A stretch of 64,000 nucleotides of DNA from an uncultured Verrucomicrobiae bacterium. Lineage in GTDB: Bacteria > Verrucomicrobiota > Verrucomicrobiia > Limisphaerales > UBA1100. The notes under the pieces are model-generated. The model was not told the DNA's origin and made no database searches. It was given only the letters and a program-made list of their open reading frames with translations. Both the position numbers and the translations under genes were made by a program. The stretch lies in the NCBI GenBank assembly GCA_937775205.1, contig CALKBX010000006.1, positions 1-64,000 on the forward strand, given 5' to 3'. Positions 44,892-54,474 of the stretch are shown piece after piece. Positions within the stretch are counted from its first letter, which is position 1. Every line of letters begins with the position of its first letter.

Positions 44892-47800
44892 ATGCGATTT
44901 GGAATATCGACATTTGCCATTGTACTATGCGTGTCAAGCGGGGCTGCTTATGCCGCAGAACAGCTTCCGGAAGTGGTTCGCTTTAATCGGGATATCCGCC
45001 CGATTCTCTCGAATAACTGTTTTTTGTGTCATGGGCCGGATGAAGGGCGACGCAAGGCAAAGCTGCGTTTGGACGTGGAGGTGGTGGCCAAAAAGGAGGT
45101 CATTGTCGCGGGTAAACTTTTGGAAAGTGAATTGTGGGCGCGGATTACCGCCACCGATGTGGAGGAACGGATGCCGCCGCTCAAGTCGAAGAAGGAACTC
45201 ACTCCGCATCAAATCGCCCTCATCAAAAAATGGATTGAACAAGGCGCAAAATACGAAAGCCACTGGGCATTCATCGCGCCGAACTCCCCTGCTCTGCCTC
45301 AATCAAAAACCAAGTGGGGCCACAATCCCATCGACAACTTCATTGCCAACAAACTCGGTGCCAACGGACTCAAGCCTTCGCCGGAAGCCACGAAAGAAAT
45401 CCTCATCCGGCGCGTCACGTTTGATCTCACCGGCTTGCCACCCACTTTGCCCGAGGTAATTGCGTTCGTGAACGACAAGAGCCCCAAGGCCTACGAAAAA
45501 GTCATCGACCGCTTGCTCGCCTCCAAGGCATATGCCGAGCGGATGACGCTGCACTGGATGGACGTCGCCCGATACGGCGACAGCAGCGTGCATCACGCCG
45601 ACGGCCCGCGCACGATGTGGCCCTGGCGCGATTGGGTGATTAACGCATACGACACCAACAAGTCCTTCAAGGATTTTACCATCGAACAAATTGCCGGCGA
45701 CTTGTTGCCCAATTCCACTGTGGCGCAAAAGGTGGCCACCGGTTTCAACCGTAACCACGGCACCACCGATGAAGGCGGCCTCATTGTTGAGGAGTATCGC
45801 GTGGAATACGTGGTCGACCGCGTGAAAACCACCGGCAATGTCTGGCTCGGCCTCAGCGTAGAATGCGCCCAATGCCACAGCCACAAGTACGACCCCATTT
45901 CGCACAAAGAGTACTACCAATTTTTTGCCTTCTTTAACAACAACGCCGATAGCGGCAAACAATCCAGAGGAGGCAATGCGCCGCCAATGGTGAATGTGGT
46001 TTCCGATGACCAACAGAAACTCCGTGACGACGCTCAAACGCGTATCAATTCAGCCACCACAAAACTAACTGCTCGCAAAAAATCCGCGAAAGGCGACATT
46101 GAAAAATGGGTTATCGCCGCCGCGCTCAAAAACCAAGAGCAACCGCAAGAGCCGGAGGGCCTCATCGCGCATTTGCCGTTGGATCAATTTAAAAACAAAA
46201 TCACAGGCGAATTGATAAGCAAAAAAACTACTGCCAAATTAGAAGGTGGTGCGCAAGCGAGTGACGGAAAATTCAGTGGCGGATTGCGTGTGGTGAAAAA
46301 TGGCTTCGTCAATGTGAAAGGCATCACACCGCCGGAATGGAACGAGCCGTTCAGTTACGGTTGCTGGGTGAAGCCCGATGCCGCAAATGCCAGTGGCGCG
46401 ATTTTCAGCAAGATGAATGAGGGCAACGCTTTTCGCGGGTTTGATATTTGGCTGCAACAAGGCGCGCCAGGAACACACATCATCAACAACTGGCCCGATA
46501 ACGCCGTGAAAATCCTCGGCAAGGAAAAAGTCAAAGCCAAAAAATGGTCGCATATTTTTGTGACCTACGATGGATCCGGCAAAGCCAGTGGCACGCGGAT
46601 TTATCTCAACGGCAGACGCCTCGCGCACAATATCGAAGCGGATGGATTAAGCGGAACGATTCAAACGCCAAATGAATTCCGCATCGGCCGACGCTCCAAT
46701 TCCGCCCAAGCCAACAATATCGAAATCGATGACGTGCGTTTGTACAATCGTGCGCTGACCGATACCGAAGTGGCCACGCTGGCGGGCAATGATCCGGTCG
46801 GCCCCATCCTCGCCATCGCGCCCGACAAACGAAACGCCAAACAAAAAACCGCGCTCATAATTCATTACCTCAATACCATTGATAAAGAACACCAATCACT
46901 GACCGCTGAAAAACAAAAGGCGACAAGCGAATTGACGGCGTTGACCAAAACCAAAATCACTTCGATGATTATGGGCGATCAAGGCAAGATGCGACCCACT
47001 TACATTCTCGAGCGCGGCCATTATTCGCATCCGCGCAAGGACGAACTCATCAAGCCCGGCGTGCCCGCGTTTCTGCCGCCGCTACCCAAAGCCGCACCAA
47101 AAAATCGCCTCGGTCTCGCCCAGTGGCTCACGCGAGCAGACCATCCGCTAACCGCCCGAGTGACGGTGAATCGTTACTGGTCGCTGCTCTTCGGCAAAGG
47201 CCTTGTGAAAACAGTTTCGGATTTGGGCACGCAAGGCGATTGGCCAACGCATCCGGAGTTGCTCGACTGGCTCGCCACCGATTTCGTGAAGCACGGCTGG
47301 GACGTCAAACGCACGCTCAAGCAAATGGTGATGAGCGCCACGTATCGGCAATCCTCCCGTATTACGCGCGAGTTGTTTGCCCAAGACCGCTCCAACGCCC
47401 TCTTGGCGCGTGGGCCACGCTTCCGATTGCAGGGCGAGTTTGTGCGCGACAACGCACTCGCTGTCAGTGGATTGCTCGTGCGGAAAATCGGCGGCCCCAG
47501 CGTGAAGCCTTATCAACCGCCCGGCCTTTGGAACGAAGTCAGCCTCGGCGGCAACGTGCGTTTCCGGCAGGACAAAGGCGAGGGGCTGTACCGGCGCAGT
47601 ATGTACACCTATTGGAAACGCTCCGCGCCTGCGCCCACGATGACGATTTTCGATGCGCCCACTCGGGAAAAATGCCTCGTCGAACGCCCCCGCACCAACA
47701 CGCCGCTGCAAGCACTGGCCACGTTGAATGACCCGCAATTCGTCGAAGCCTCGCGGCATTTGGCTGAGAGAATGATGAAAGAAGGCGGTAATTTACCGAA

Positions 47801-48047
47801 AGACCGCGTTGCGTTCGGCTATCAACTCGTGGCCGCGCGGACGCCCAAGGCGTTGGTTTCACAAATTCTTTCCAGCGCGTTCAATGAAGAGTTTGAGCAT
47901 TACAAAAAGAATCCCGAAGCCGCCGCCAAGTTGTTGGCAACGGGCGATTCCAAGCGCGACGAATCACTCAACACCGCCGAGCACGCCGCCTGGACCATCG
48001 TGGCCAGTATGTTGCTCAACCTCGACGAAGTCATCTCCCGTCTTTAA
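44892..48047 (+). CDS. PSCyt1-DUF1549-LamG-DUF1553 multidomain secreted protein
   Basis: A 1051-residue secreted protein. A signal peptide ([19 protein letters not shown]) is followed by a PSCyt1 heme-c type domain with C-F-L-C-H at 43-47, then DUF1549 (about 140-345; [44 protein letters not shown]). A LamG/concanavalin-like domain lies at about 415-590 ([60 protein letters not shown]), suggesting carbohydrate binding. DUF1553 closes the protein ([51 protein letters not shown]). The DUF1501 gene follows after 5 nt. This is the fuller version of the paralogue at 11586. Function of the system is unknown. Confidence 0.92.
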   Translation: MRFGISTFAIVLCVSSGAAYAAEQLPEVVRFNRDIRPILSNNCFLCHGPDEGRRKAKLRLDVEVVAKKEVIVAGKLLESELWARITATDVEERMPPLKSKKELTPHQIALIKKWIEQGAKYESHWAFIAPNSPALPQSKTKWGHNPIDNFIANKLGANGLKPSPEATKEILIRRVTFDLTGLPPTLPEVIAFVNDKSPKAYEKVIDRLLASKAYAERMTLHWMDVARYGDSSVHHADGPRTMWPWRDWVINAYDTNKSFKDFTIEQIAGDLLPNSTVAQKVATGFNRNHGTTDEGGLIVEEYRVEYVVDRVKTTGNVWLGLSVECAQCHSHKYDPISHKEYYQFFAFFNNNADSGKQSRGGNAPPMVNVVSDDQQKLRDDAQTRINSATTKLTARKKSAKGDIEKWVIAAALKNQEQPQEPEGLIAHLPLDQFKNKITGELISKKTTAKLEGGAQASDGKFSGGLRVVKNGFVNVKGITPPEWNEPFSYGCWVKPDAANASGAIFSKMNEGNAFRGFDIWLQQGAPGTHIINNWPDNAVKILGKEKVKAKKWSHIFVTYDGSGKASGTRIYLNGRRLAHNIEADGLSGTIQTPNEFRIGRRSNSAQANNIEIDDVRLYNRALTDTEVATLAGNDPVGPILAIAPDKRNAKQKTALIIHYLNTIDKEHQSLTAEKQKATSELTALTKTKITSMIMGDQGKMRPTYILERGHYSHPRKDELIKPGVPAFLPPLPKAAPKNRLGLAQWLTRADHPLTARVTVNRYWSLLFGKGLVKTVSDLGTQGDWPTHPELLDWLATDFVKHGWDVKRTLKQMVMSATYRQSSRITRELFAQDRSNALLARGPRFRLQGEFVRDNALAVSGLLVRKIGGPSVKPYQPPGLWNEVSLGGNVRFRQDKGEGLYRRSMYTYWKRSAPAPTMTIFDAPTREKCLVERPRTNTPLQALATLNDPQFVEASRHLAERMMKEGGNLPKDRVAFGYQLVAARTPKALVSQILSSAFNEEFEHYKKNPEAAAKLLATGDSKRDESLNTAEHAAWTIVASMLLNLDEVISRL

Positions 48048-48052
48048 ACATT

Positions 48053-49510
48053 ATGAATCCATTTCACGAAAACGGCCTGCTGCAAACCCGCCGCGAACTG
48101 ATTTTTAACACCGCCAAATGCCTCGGCGGTGCAGCGCTCGGCTCGCTGATGGCACCCAATCTCATCAGCGCCCCGCGTACGAGCAACGGCATTGGCGGGT
48201 TAGCCGGACTCCCCCATTTTGCGCCTAAAGCCAAGCGAGTGATTATGCTCTTTTTTTCCGGTGGCCCGAGCCATATCGATATGTTCGATTACAAGCCGCG
48301 AATGCGAGACTTTCACGGCACTGAGTTGCCCGACTCCATCCGCAAAGGCCAACGCATTACCGGGATGACCAGTGGCCAAAAATCGTTCCCCTGCGTCGCA
48401 CCAATGTTCAAATTCAAACGCCACGGCGCGCACGGCACTTGGGTGAGTGAGTTGCTGCCAAACATCGCTGGCATCGTCGACGACGTCACGCTCATCAAGA
48501 GCATGCATACCGAGGCGATCAATCACGATCCCGCCATCACTTACATTCTCACTGGCACCCAACAGCTCGGCAAACCCAGCTTCGGCTCGTGGATCAGTTA
48601 TGGGCTCGGCAGCGAAAATAAGGATTTGCCCGCGTATCTCGTGATGATTTCCAAAGGACGCGGCCAAAGCCAGGCCCTGTATTCGCGCCTTTGGAACAGC
48701 GGCTTCCTGCCCAGCAAACATCAGGGCGTCAATCTCCGCAGCGGACGCGAGCCGGTTTTGTTCCTCAAAGACCCCGAAGGCATCGATCGCCCACTGCGGC
48801 GGCGGATGCTCGATGGCATTGCGAAAATCAATCAGGAACAATTTTCCGAGTTCGGCGATCCTGAAACCCAAACACGCATTTCGGCATACGAGATGGCCTT
48901 CCGAATGCAAGCCAGCGTGCCGGATTTGATGGATGTTTCCAAGGAACCCAAAGCTATAAAAGAAATGTACGGCAAAGACACCGCCAAGCCCGGCACCTTT
49001 GCCAGCAACTGCATCCTTGCCCGCCGGATGGCCGAGCGCGGCGTGCCGTTCATCCACCTCTTCCACCGCGGCTGGGATCAGCACGGCGCGCTGCCGGTGA
49101 AGCTGCGCCAACAATGCGAGGACGTCGATCAACCTGTGGCCGCGCTCATCAAGGATTTGAAACAACGCGGGATGCTCGATGAAACACTCGTCATCGTCGG
49201 TGGCGAATTTGGCCGCACCATTTATTCCCAAGGCGCCCTCTCCAAAACCAATCACGGCCGCGACCACCACGGCCGGTGCTTCACCACGCTAGTGGCCGGC
49301 GGCGGCTTCAAAGCCGGCTACGAACACGGCGCCACCGATGATTACAGCTACAACATCACACGCGACCCCGTGCACATCAACGACCTCAACGCCACTCTCC
49401 TCCAACAAATGGGCATCGACCACGAACGCCTCACCTACCGCTTCCTCGGCCTCGACCAACGCCTCACCGGCGTGGAAGGGGCGAAGGTTGTTCCGCAATT
49501 AGTCACTTAA
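48053..49510 (+). CDS. DUF1501 family secreted protein
   Basis: A 485-residue DUF1501 protein with a twin-arginine-like start ([20 protein letters not shown]). Family marks are [37 protein letters not shown]-like sequence, [33 protein letters not shown] and [15 protein letters not shown] with [20 protein letters not shown]. It forms a pair with the preceding PSCyt1-DUF1553 protein and is a paralogue of the protein at 13583. Its stop overlaps the stop of the convergent transporter gene by 4 nt. Confidence 0.92.
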   Translation: MNPFHENGLLQTRRELIFNTAKCLGGAALGSLMAPNLISAPRTSNGIGGLAGLPHFAPKAKRVIMLFFSGGPSHIDMFDYKPRMRDFHGTELPDSIRKGQRITGMTSGQKSFPCVAPMFKFKRHGAHGTWVSELLPNIAGIVDDVTLIKSMHTEAINHDPAITYILTGTQQLGKPSFGSWISYGLGSENKDLPAYLVMISKGRGQSQALYSRLWNSGFLPSKHQGVNLRSGREPVLFLKDPEGIDRPLRRRMLDGIAKINQEQFSEFGDPETQTRISAYEMAFRMQASVPDLMDVSKEPKAIKEMYGKDTAKPGTFASNCILARRMAERGVPFIHLFHRGWDQHGALPVKLRQQCEDVDQPVAALIKDLKQRGMLDETLVIVGGEFGRTIYSQGALSKTNHGRDHHGRCFTTLVAGGGFKAGYEHGATDDYSYNITRDPVHINDLNATLLQQMGIDHERLTYRFLGLDQRLTGVEGAKVVPQLVT

Positions 49511-50526
49511 TCTTCGGCGCTTCCGTGGCAGTTGAAAGTTTGCTTTCCAGCACATCCGTCACTCTTTGGGTTTTGTTTTTCAAACCACGGTACTAATAGA
49601 GTATCTACGAGGAGTTGGAAAAGGTGGTAGAGGACCAAGGGCACTGCGCCGTAGGGGTTGGAGGCGAAGAAATTGCTCCAGACGTAAATGCCGTTGGGGA
49701 GGGTCTTTTGGGAGCCGCTAAGCATCATTGCGGTGCGGTCGGGCCAGCCGAAGCGGAGCCAACCAGAGAGGAGGTAATTCCAGGCGAGCAATGCGAGGTG
49801 GAGAATGGCGCACGCGGCGAAGAAACGCAGGACGATATTGGGCGCGCCTTGGAGTTGTTGGGCGCCGGAGGCAAATCCGGTGTAGACGAACATTAAAATA
49901 ATAAACTGCGGCACGATGCGGATAAAGGGACGGATGCGCTCGGTGCGTTCCCAAAGTATTGGGCGGAGCAATTGCCCGGCGGCGATGGGGAGGAGTACCA
50001 TATAAACCATCCGCAGCATCATTTCACCCACGCGAAAATCGACGTCCGCGCCAATGCTAATTTCCAGGATAAATGGCGTTAGCAAAAAGGTAAGGCTATT
50101 GGAGGCAAGAGTGCAGATGAGGGCGAGTTCGCTGTTGCCTCTGGCCATCATTGTGAGGGCGATGGCGGAGGCGAGGCTGCCGGCCTGCGCGGCCATAATC
50201 ATCATGGCGGGGAGGAAGTGCTCGTTGCCCGCGGGTGCCAGCCACAGGCTCAAGCCGTAGGCGAGTACGGGCGAGAAAATATAAATACTGAGCAGCACGG
50301 GGATGACGGCGTGAAAGTTGGTGGCTTGTTTGACGAGGTTGGAGGTATCCATCGTGAAACCGGCGATGCCCAGCATCACGCCCACGAAGACGGGGATAAC
50401 CCAGCCGGAATCCTTGAGCGCCAACCCCGCCTCGGGCACGAGAATGCCCACAGGAATGAGGAAGATCAGTGCGGCTAGAAACCAATAGCGCCGGACAAAA
50501 TCATGGTTCACACCAATGAATGCCAT
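49507..50526 (-). CDS. Bile acid:sodium symporter (BASS)-like transporter
   Basis: A 339-residue membrane protein with about ten predicted helices of the BASS/arsenite-resistance superfamily. Typical stretches are [80 protein letters not shown], and [17 protein letters not shown] near the C-terminal crossing helices. The substrate could be an organic anion; this subgroup is not well defined. The start ATG at 50526 forms a TAATG junction with the upstream kinase gene, so the two are translationally coupled, an uncommon pairing. Confidence 0.85.
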   Translation of the reverse strand: MAFIGVNHDFVRRYWFLAALIFLIPVGILVPEAGLALKDSGWVIPVFVGVMLGIAGFTMDTSNLVKQATNFHAVIPVLLSIYIFSPVLAYGLSLWLAPAGNEHFLPAMMIMAAQAGSLASAIALTMMARGNSELALICTLASNSLTFLLTPFILEISIGADVDFRVGEMMLRMVYMVLLPIAAGQLLRPILWERTERIRPFIRIVPQFIILMFVYTGFASGAQQLQGAPNIVLRFFAACAILHLALLAWNYLLSGWLRFGWPDRTAMMLSGSQKTLPNGIYVWSNFFASNPYGAVPLVLYHLFQLLVDTLLVPWFEKQNPKSDGCAGKQTFNCHGSAED

Positions 50527-51401
50527 TAATGCACTCCCATCACTTTGTGCAAATCGCGTGCCATTATTCCCATGGTGAGGTAGCGTTTCTCTGGAACATA
50601 CTCGATGCACTTCAGAATTAACTCCTCCAGCAAAAGTGGGATGTTGGGGTTGAATTTGCGCGGCTTGCGGATGAGATATTTTGGGTTGAGCTGGTTGGTG
50701 AGTTTTTCCTTGGCAGTCTGGCCTTCGAATGGTTTCACCTGCGTGAGCATTTCGTACACGGTGACGCCAAAGGAATACACATCGGCGCGCTGATCAAAGC
50801 GCCAGCCATTCACCACCTCGGGGGCCATGTACAGTGGGGTGCCGGATTTACGCTCAAATTTCATCGGCGAATCAGGGATGGCTTGCGCGGTATCAAAATC
50901 GCACACAAATAAAGTGCCTCCGCGACTGATAATGAGATTCTCCGGCTTCAAATCAAGGTGCATGATTCCCTGCCCGTGGAGGTGCACCAATCCCGCGCAG
51001 AGGTCGATGATCATATCGCTGAGAATTTCCTCGAGCATCGGGTCTTCGCGCACGTTCATTTCGCGCAGATTCAATCCTTCCACATATTGGAGCACGGCAT
51101 ACTCGCGTCCGCTGACTTTGCCGCTTTCGTGAAAGGCAATCACGTTCCGGTGCGGCGCGAGCTTGGCCATGATATCGCAACCGTGCCGAAACAAAGCTGG
51201 GCCATTGGATCCCGAGCCAAACGAATCATGCATCACGCGCAGCGCAAGGGTGTGGCCATCGGGATCGGTGACCAGCCATATCGTGGCCAACCCGCCTTGA
51301 GCAATGCGCTCCAGCAGGCGGTAGTCGCCAAATTTTCCGTTTTCAACGAGTTGGATCTTTGCCTCCTCTTTCCCGCGCGGATGAGGCCGCGCGCGGGCCA
51401 A
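50526..51401 (-). CDS. Atypical serine/threonine protein kinase-like protein
   Basis: A kinase-fold protein of up to 291 residues without membrane segments. The core motifs are altered: the ATP-binding lysine of VAIK is replaced by Arg (TLALRVMHD, R55), HRD is H-L-D in GIMHLDLKPENLIIS, and DFG is D-F-D in VCDFDTAQAI. The glycine loop (IAQGGLATIWLV) and the SGTPLYMAPEV activation segment with ADVYSFGVTVYEMLT are kept. It may be a low-activity kinase or a pseudokinase. No in-frame ATG exists: the frame opens at TTG 51401, while a strong GAGGAGG (51362-51368) sits 5 nt before an ATC at 51356-51354. The start is therefore uncertain. It is coupled to the BASS-like gene downstream. Confidence 0.82.
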   Translation of the reverse strand: MARARPHPRGKEEAKIQLVENGKFGDYRLLERIAQGGLATIWLVTDPDGHTLALRVMHDSFGSGSNGPALFRHGCDIMAKLAPHRNVIAFHESGKVSGREYAVLQYVEGLNLREMNVREDPMLEEILSDMIIDLCAGLVHLHGQGIMHLDLKPENLIISRGGTLFVCDFDTAQAIPDSPMKFERKSGTPLYMAPEVVNGWRFDQRADVYSFGVTVYEMLTQVKPFEGQTAKEKLTNQLNPKYLIRKPRKFNPNIPLLLEELILKCIEYVPEKRYLTMGIMARDLHKVMGVH

Positions 51402-51409
51402 TCCAAGCG

Positions 51410-52366
51410 GTGAACGGGAATTGTTTCAATAAAAATCACTTGGCGCGGCAGGAAATTGCGGCTGTACTGCGCCTCTTGCGACATACAGTTGCCATTCTGA
51501 TTTACGTTGCCTGCGTGTTTTTGGGCGCAGCACTGCTTTCGCCATTGGCGTGGAAAGCGGTTTTCGCGGACTGGGCATTTCTGACATTCCTGAATGACCA
51601 CGACGATTTTCATCGTTACTTCAACCGCTGTCTGCTGGGGCTGTCCCTGCTTGGGCTCGGATTGTTGTGCCGATTCTCCGGCATCAAATCGTGGTCAGAA
51701 ATTGGCTGGTCGAATCCCAGCAAAAACCTGCCGTGGCTGGGCAAGGGCTTACTGCTCGGGCTGGCCTCGCTGACGGCCGCGGCCGCCATTCCCCTTCTGA
51801 GCGGCGCGCGGGAAATGCTCCCCACTCCCATGCTAGCGGATTGGAGCCGCCATCTCGTCAATGCGCTGAGCGCCGGGCTGCTAGTGGCGGTGATTGAGGA
51901 AACCCTGTTTCGCGGCGTGCTCTTTGGTTTGTTGCGGCGGGATTTGTCGTGGCGCTGGGCGGCGCTGGCGGGTTCGCTATTTTTTGCGGCAATGCATTTT
52001 TTGGATCAAAAACCCGATATAGAACCCATCACTTGGACCTCCGGCTTCTCAGCGTTGCCGGCGATGGTTCACGATTTTACAAACGACCCGTATTGGGCAG
52101 CGAAATTTACCAACCTCACGCTGGCGGGATTTATACTCTGCGCGCTTTGGCAGCGCACAGGGAATCTCTATTGCTCAATCGGCGCGCACGCGGGCTGGAT
52201 TTTTTGCCTTAAGACCAACGGGTTTCTCACGCAATCAACCGCGGACTCCGCGTCGGCGCTTTGGGGTAGCGGACAAATCAGCGATGGGTGGGCAGCCACG
52301 CCCTTGCTGGCGTTGATGGTTTGGTATATTATCCGAAGCAATGAAAAGCCCCCTCAACCTGATTGA
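51410..52366 (+). CDS. CPBP family intramembrane metalloprotease
   Basis: A 318-residue integral membrane protein with about eight hydrophobic segments. The CPBP/ABI motif 1 is present as AVIEETLFRGVLFGLLRR (E-E-x3-R), motif 2 is FFAAMHFLD (H), and motif 3 is IGAHAGWIF (H). These residues form the glutamate/histidine active site of the Rce1-like proteases. The extra hydrophobic segment with FSALPAMVHDFTNDPYWAAK lies between motifs 2 and 3. The start is unsure: GTG 51410 is used, TTG 51440 is an alternative. The 3' end overlaps comF by 26 nt. Its substrate is unknown. Confidence 0.85.
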   Translation: MNGNCFNKNHLARQEIAAVLRLLRHTVAILIYVACVFLGAALLSPLAWKAVFADWAFLTFLNDHDDFHRYFNRCLLGLSLLGLGLLCRFSGIKSWSEIGWSNPSKNLPWLGKGLLLGLASLTAAAAIPLLSGAREMLPTPMLADWSRHLVNALSAGLLVAVIEETLFRGVLFGLLRRDLSWRWAALAGSLFFAAMHFLDQKPDIEPITWTSGFSALPAMVHDFTNDPYWAAKFTNLTLAGFILCALWQRTGNLYCSIGAHAGWIFCLKTNGFLTQSTADSASALWGSGQISDGWAATPLLALMVWYIIRSNEKPPQPD

Positions 52367-53066
52367 GCCATTGAAGGGGCTAGCCTTTCCGGAAGTCTGC
52401 CAAGTGTGCGGTGATTCATGGGCCGGTGCGACTGACGGCTTTGCCTGTCGCAAATGTCGATCAAACATTTTCAAATCCACACCGCCTTGGTGCGAACAAT
52501 GCGGATTACCTTTCAATGGCGCGGCGGGAAATGCAACCATCTGCAAAAATTGCCACGAGGCAGATTGGCAATTTGAGCGCGCCCGCTCCATGATGTCCGC
52601 CCGCGGGTTGGTGCGGGAAGTGATTCATCGGTATAAATATAACCGTCACGAATTTTTTGAACCCCTGATGGTCCAATGGTTATTTGGCTGTGGGAGCCTG
52701 TTTTCGGAGAAGTCACAATGCGTGGTTCCGGTTCCGCTGCATCCACTGAAAGAACGCGATCGCGGGTTCAACCAAGCTGAGAGATTAGCCAAGGGCGTGG
52801 CCGAACACCTCAATTTGCCCGTAAAATCCGAGTGTTTAATGCGATTCAAATACACGGAAACCCAAACCAACCTCTCACGAAAGGAGCGCATGGCAAACAT
52901 GCAAAACGCGTTTGGAGGCTCGGAACGCATGACCTTTTCGCGCGTATTATTAGTGGACGACGTGATGACCACGGGCGCCACGGCAAGCGCCTGCGCGGCG
53001 GCGCTTCGGCGAGCCGGAGCGCAAACTGTGGATGTCTTGACCCTCGCGCGCGGCATTCCAGTTTAG
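52341..53066 (+). CDS. comF: ComF family protein (amidophosphoribosyltransferase-like)
   Basis: A 241-residue protein with the N-terminal ComF zinc-finger region (CQVCG, ACRKCR, WCEQCGLPF, CKNCH) and a C-terminal phosphoribosyltransferase fold. VREVIHRYKYNRHEFFEPL, VVPVPLHPLKERDRGFNQAE, TETQTNLSRKERMANMQNAF and the PRPP loop VLLVDDVMTTGATASACAAA are typical. ComF proteins are linked to DNA uptake in competent bacteria, but most have an unproven role. It starts inside the end of the CPBP gene and is followed after 63 nt by accD. Confidence 0.9.
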   Translation: MKSPLNLIEPLKGLAFPEVCQVCGDSWAGATDGFACRKCRSNIFKSTPPWCEQCGLPFNGAAGNATICKNCHEADWQFERARSMMSARGLVREVIHRYKYNRHEFFEPLMVQWLFGCGSLFSEKSQCVVPVPLHPLKERDRGFNQAERLAKGVAEHLNLPVKSECLMRFKYTETQTNLSRKERMANMQNAFGGSERMTFSRVLLVDDVMTTGATASACAAALRRAGAQTVDVLTLARGIPV

Positions 53067-53129
53067 TTTTGGCTTGAGGCGGAGGTGGGTTTGGACAACA
53101 TACTCCCCAAGCGACGGCATTGCCGCATT

Positions 53130-54053
53130 ATGGCTAAACAACCCAAAAAAACACTCGGACTCGAAACAGTAGAACCGGCAGTGACTCCCCCACCCGCGGA
53201 GCAGGAGCCGGCGATTGAAAAGAAGCCCGTGAGCCCCGGCACCACTCGCAGGCGCGACATCCCGCAAGGCTTGTGGACAAAATGTCCTGAGTGCGAAGAG
53301 ATGATCTTCGACAAGGAGCTGGAAGAAAACGAAAAGGTATGCCCGCATTGCAGCCATCATTTCTTAACCACCGCATACGCACGCATCGCCTCGTTGACGG
53401 AGCCGGAATCATTTGAGGAATTCGATGCGGATATGATGAGCGTCGACACGCTGGAATTTACCGGCACCGCCGCCTACGCCGACAAGCTGGTGAAACATCG
53501 CGAAAAAACGGGGCTCAAAGATGCGGTCATCACCGGCATCGGCCGCATCGGCGGCCACGAAGTGGGGATGGCGGTGATGGATTTTAATTTCCTGGGCGGC
53601 TCGATGGGTTCGGTGGTGGGCGAAAAAATCACCCGCATCGTGGAAGTCGCCACGGAACGACGATTGCCGGCAATTATCATTTCCAGCAGCGGCGGTGCGC
53701 GGATGTACGAAGGCATGTTCAGCCTCATGCAGCTGGCTAAAACCAGCGCGGCCATTGCATATCATGGGCGGCAAAACCTGCCGTACATCAGCGTGCTTAC
53801 CCATCCCACCACTGCCGGCGTGATGGCGAGCTACGCGAGCCTGGGCGATCTGATTATTTCCGAGCCCAAAGCAATGATTGGTTTTGCCGGGCCGCGCGTG
53901 ATTAAAGACACCACCCAAAGCAAGCTGCCCGAGGGCTTCCAGACGGCGGAATTTTTGATGGAACGCGGGCTGATCGACGCGATCATCCCACGCACGGAGT
54001 TAAAGAAGAGGCTGAGCGAGTATCTAGATTACCTCTGTGGCAATCTCGGCTAA
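53130..54053 (+). CDS. accD: Acetyl-CoA carboxylase carboxyltransferase beta subunit
   Basis: Half of the carboxyltransferase that transfers CO2 from biotin to acetyl-CoA, the first step of fatty acid synthesis. The 307-residue product has a Pro/Lys-rich N-terminal extension of about 45 residues, then a Cys4 zinc finger (KCPECEEMIFDKELEENEKV with CPHCSHHF), and the crotonase-like core: MAVMDFNFLGGSMGSVVGEK, IIISSSGGARMYEGMFSLMQ, PYISVLTHPTTAGVMASYAS, AMIGFAGPRVIKDTTQSKLP and GFQTAEFLMERGLIDAIIPR. The ATG at 53130 gives the natural start. accA is not in the window. Confidence 0.96.
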   Translation: MAKQPKKTLGLETVEPAVTPPPAEQEPAIEKKPVSPGTTRRRDIPQGLWTKCPECEEMIFDKELEENEKVCPHCSHHFLTTAYARIASLTEPESFEEFDADMMSVDTLEFTGTAAYADKLVKHREKTGLKDAVITGIGRIGGHEVGMAVMDFNFLGGSMGSVVGEKITRIVEVATERRLPAIIISSSGGARMYEGMFSLMQLAKTSAAIAYHGRQNLPYISVLTHPTTAGVMASYASLGDLIISEPKAMIGFAGPRVIKDTTQSKLPEGFQTAEFLMERGLIDAIIPRTELKKRLSEYLDYLCGNLG

Positions 54054-54433
54054 AGCTTGGGCTTGAGCTTGGCGTAAATCAAATTTGAGGCATCACGATC
54101 CCCAAAGACCCCCACGCGAATGGATAGCGACGTCAGTTCCGTGGACTCGCTTTTCACATCAAAAGTGACGTTTCCAAAATCGCTGCGGGCGGTGATTCTG
54201 CCGGCGAAAGCTTTCTTTTCATTTTTCTGGATTTCGAAATTCAGTTCCTTGCAGGTCTCTTCCACGACGGCGTAAACCTCATCAAAGGATTTGGTTGAAG
54301 TCACTTCGAGATCCCCCTTGGTGTACATCACTGCACCAGCGCCCGCGCCTACAGCGGCCACAACCAGACAACCCGTTTGGGGAACCCCCACGAAACCAAC
54401 CACAACCGTGGCAATAATTATTTTAATATTCAT
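54050..54433 (-). CDS. DUF3568-type lipoprotein
   Basis: A 127-residue protein with a lipobox (VVGFVGVPQTGC, then LVVAAVGAGAGAVMYTKGDL). The mature domain has EVTSTKSFDEVYAVVEETCK, FAGRITARSDFGNVTFDVKS and LSIRVGVFGDRDASNLIYAK, matching the DUF3568 family of small lipoproteins. Function unknown. The ATG at 54433 gives the proper signal; the upstream nine codons of the frame are not needed. Its stop TAG overlaps the stop of the convergent accD gene by 4 nt. Confidence 0.82.
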   Translation of the reverse strand: MNIKIIIATVVVGFVGVPQTGCLVVAAVGAGAGAVMYTKGDLEVTSTKSFDEVYAVVEETCKELNFEIQKNEKKAFAGRITARSDFGNVTFDVKSESTELTSLSIRVGVFGDRDASNLIYAKLKPKL

Positions 54434-54474
54434 AACGCCTCCTGAGTGCCACCGGCACAAAGGGGAATCTAGAA

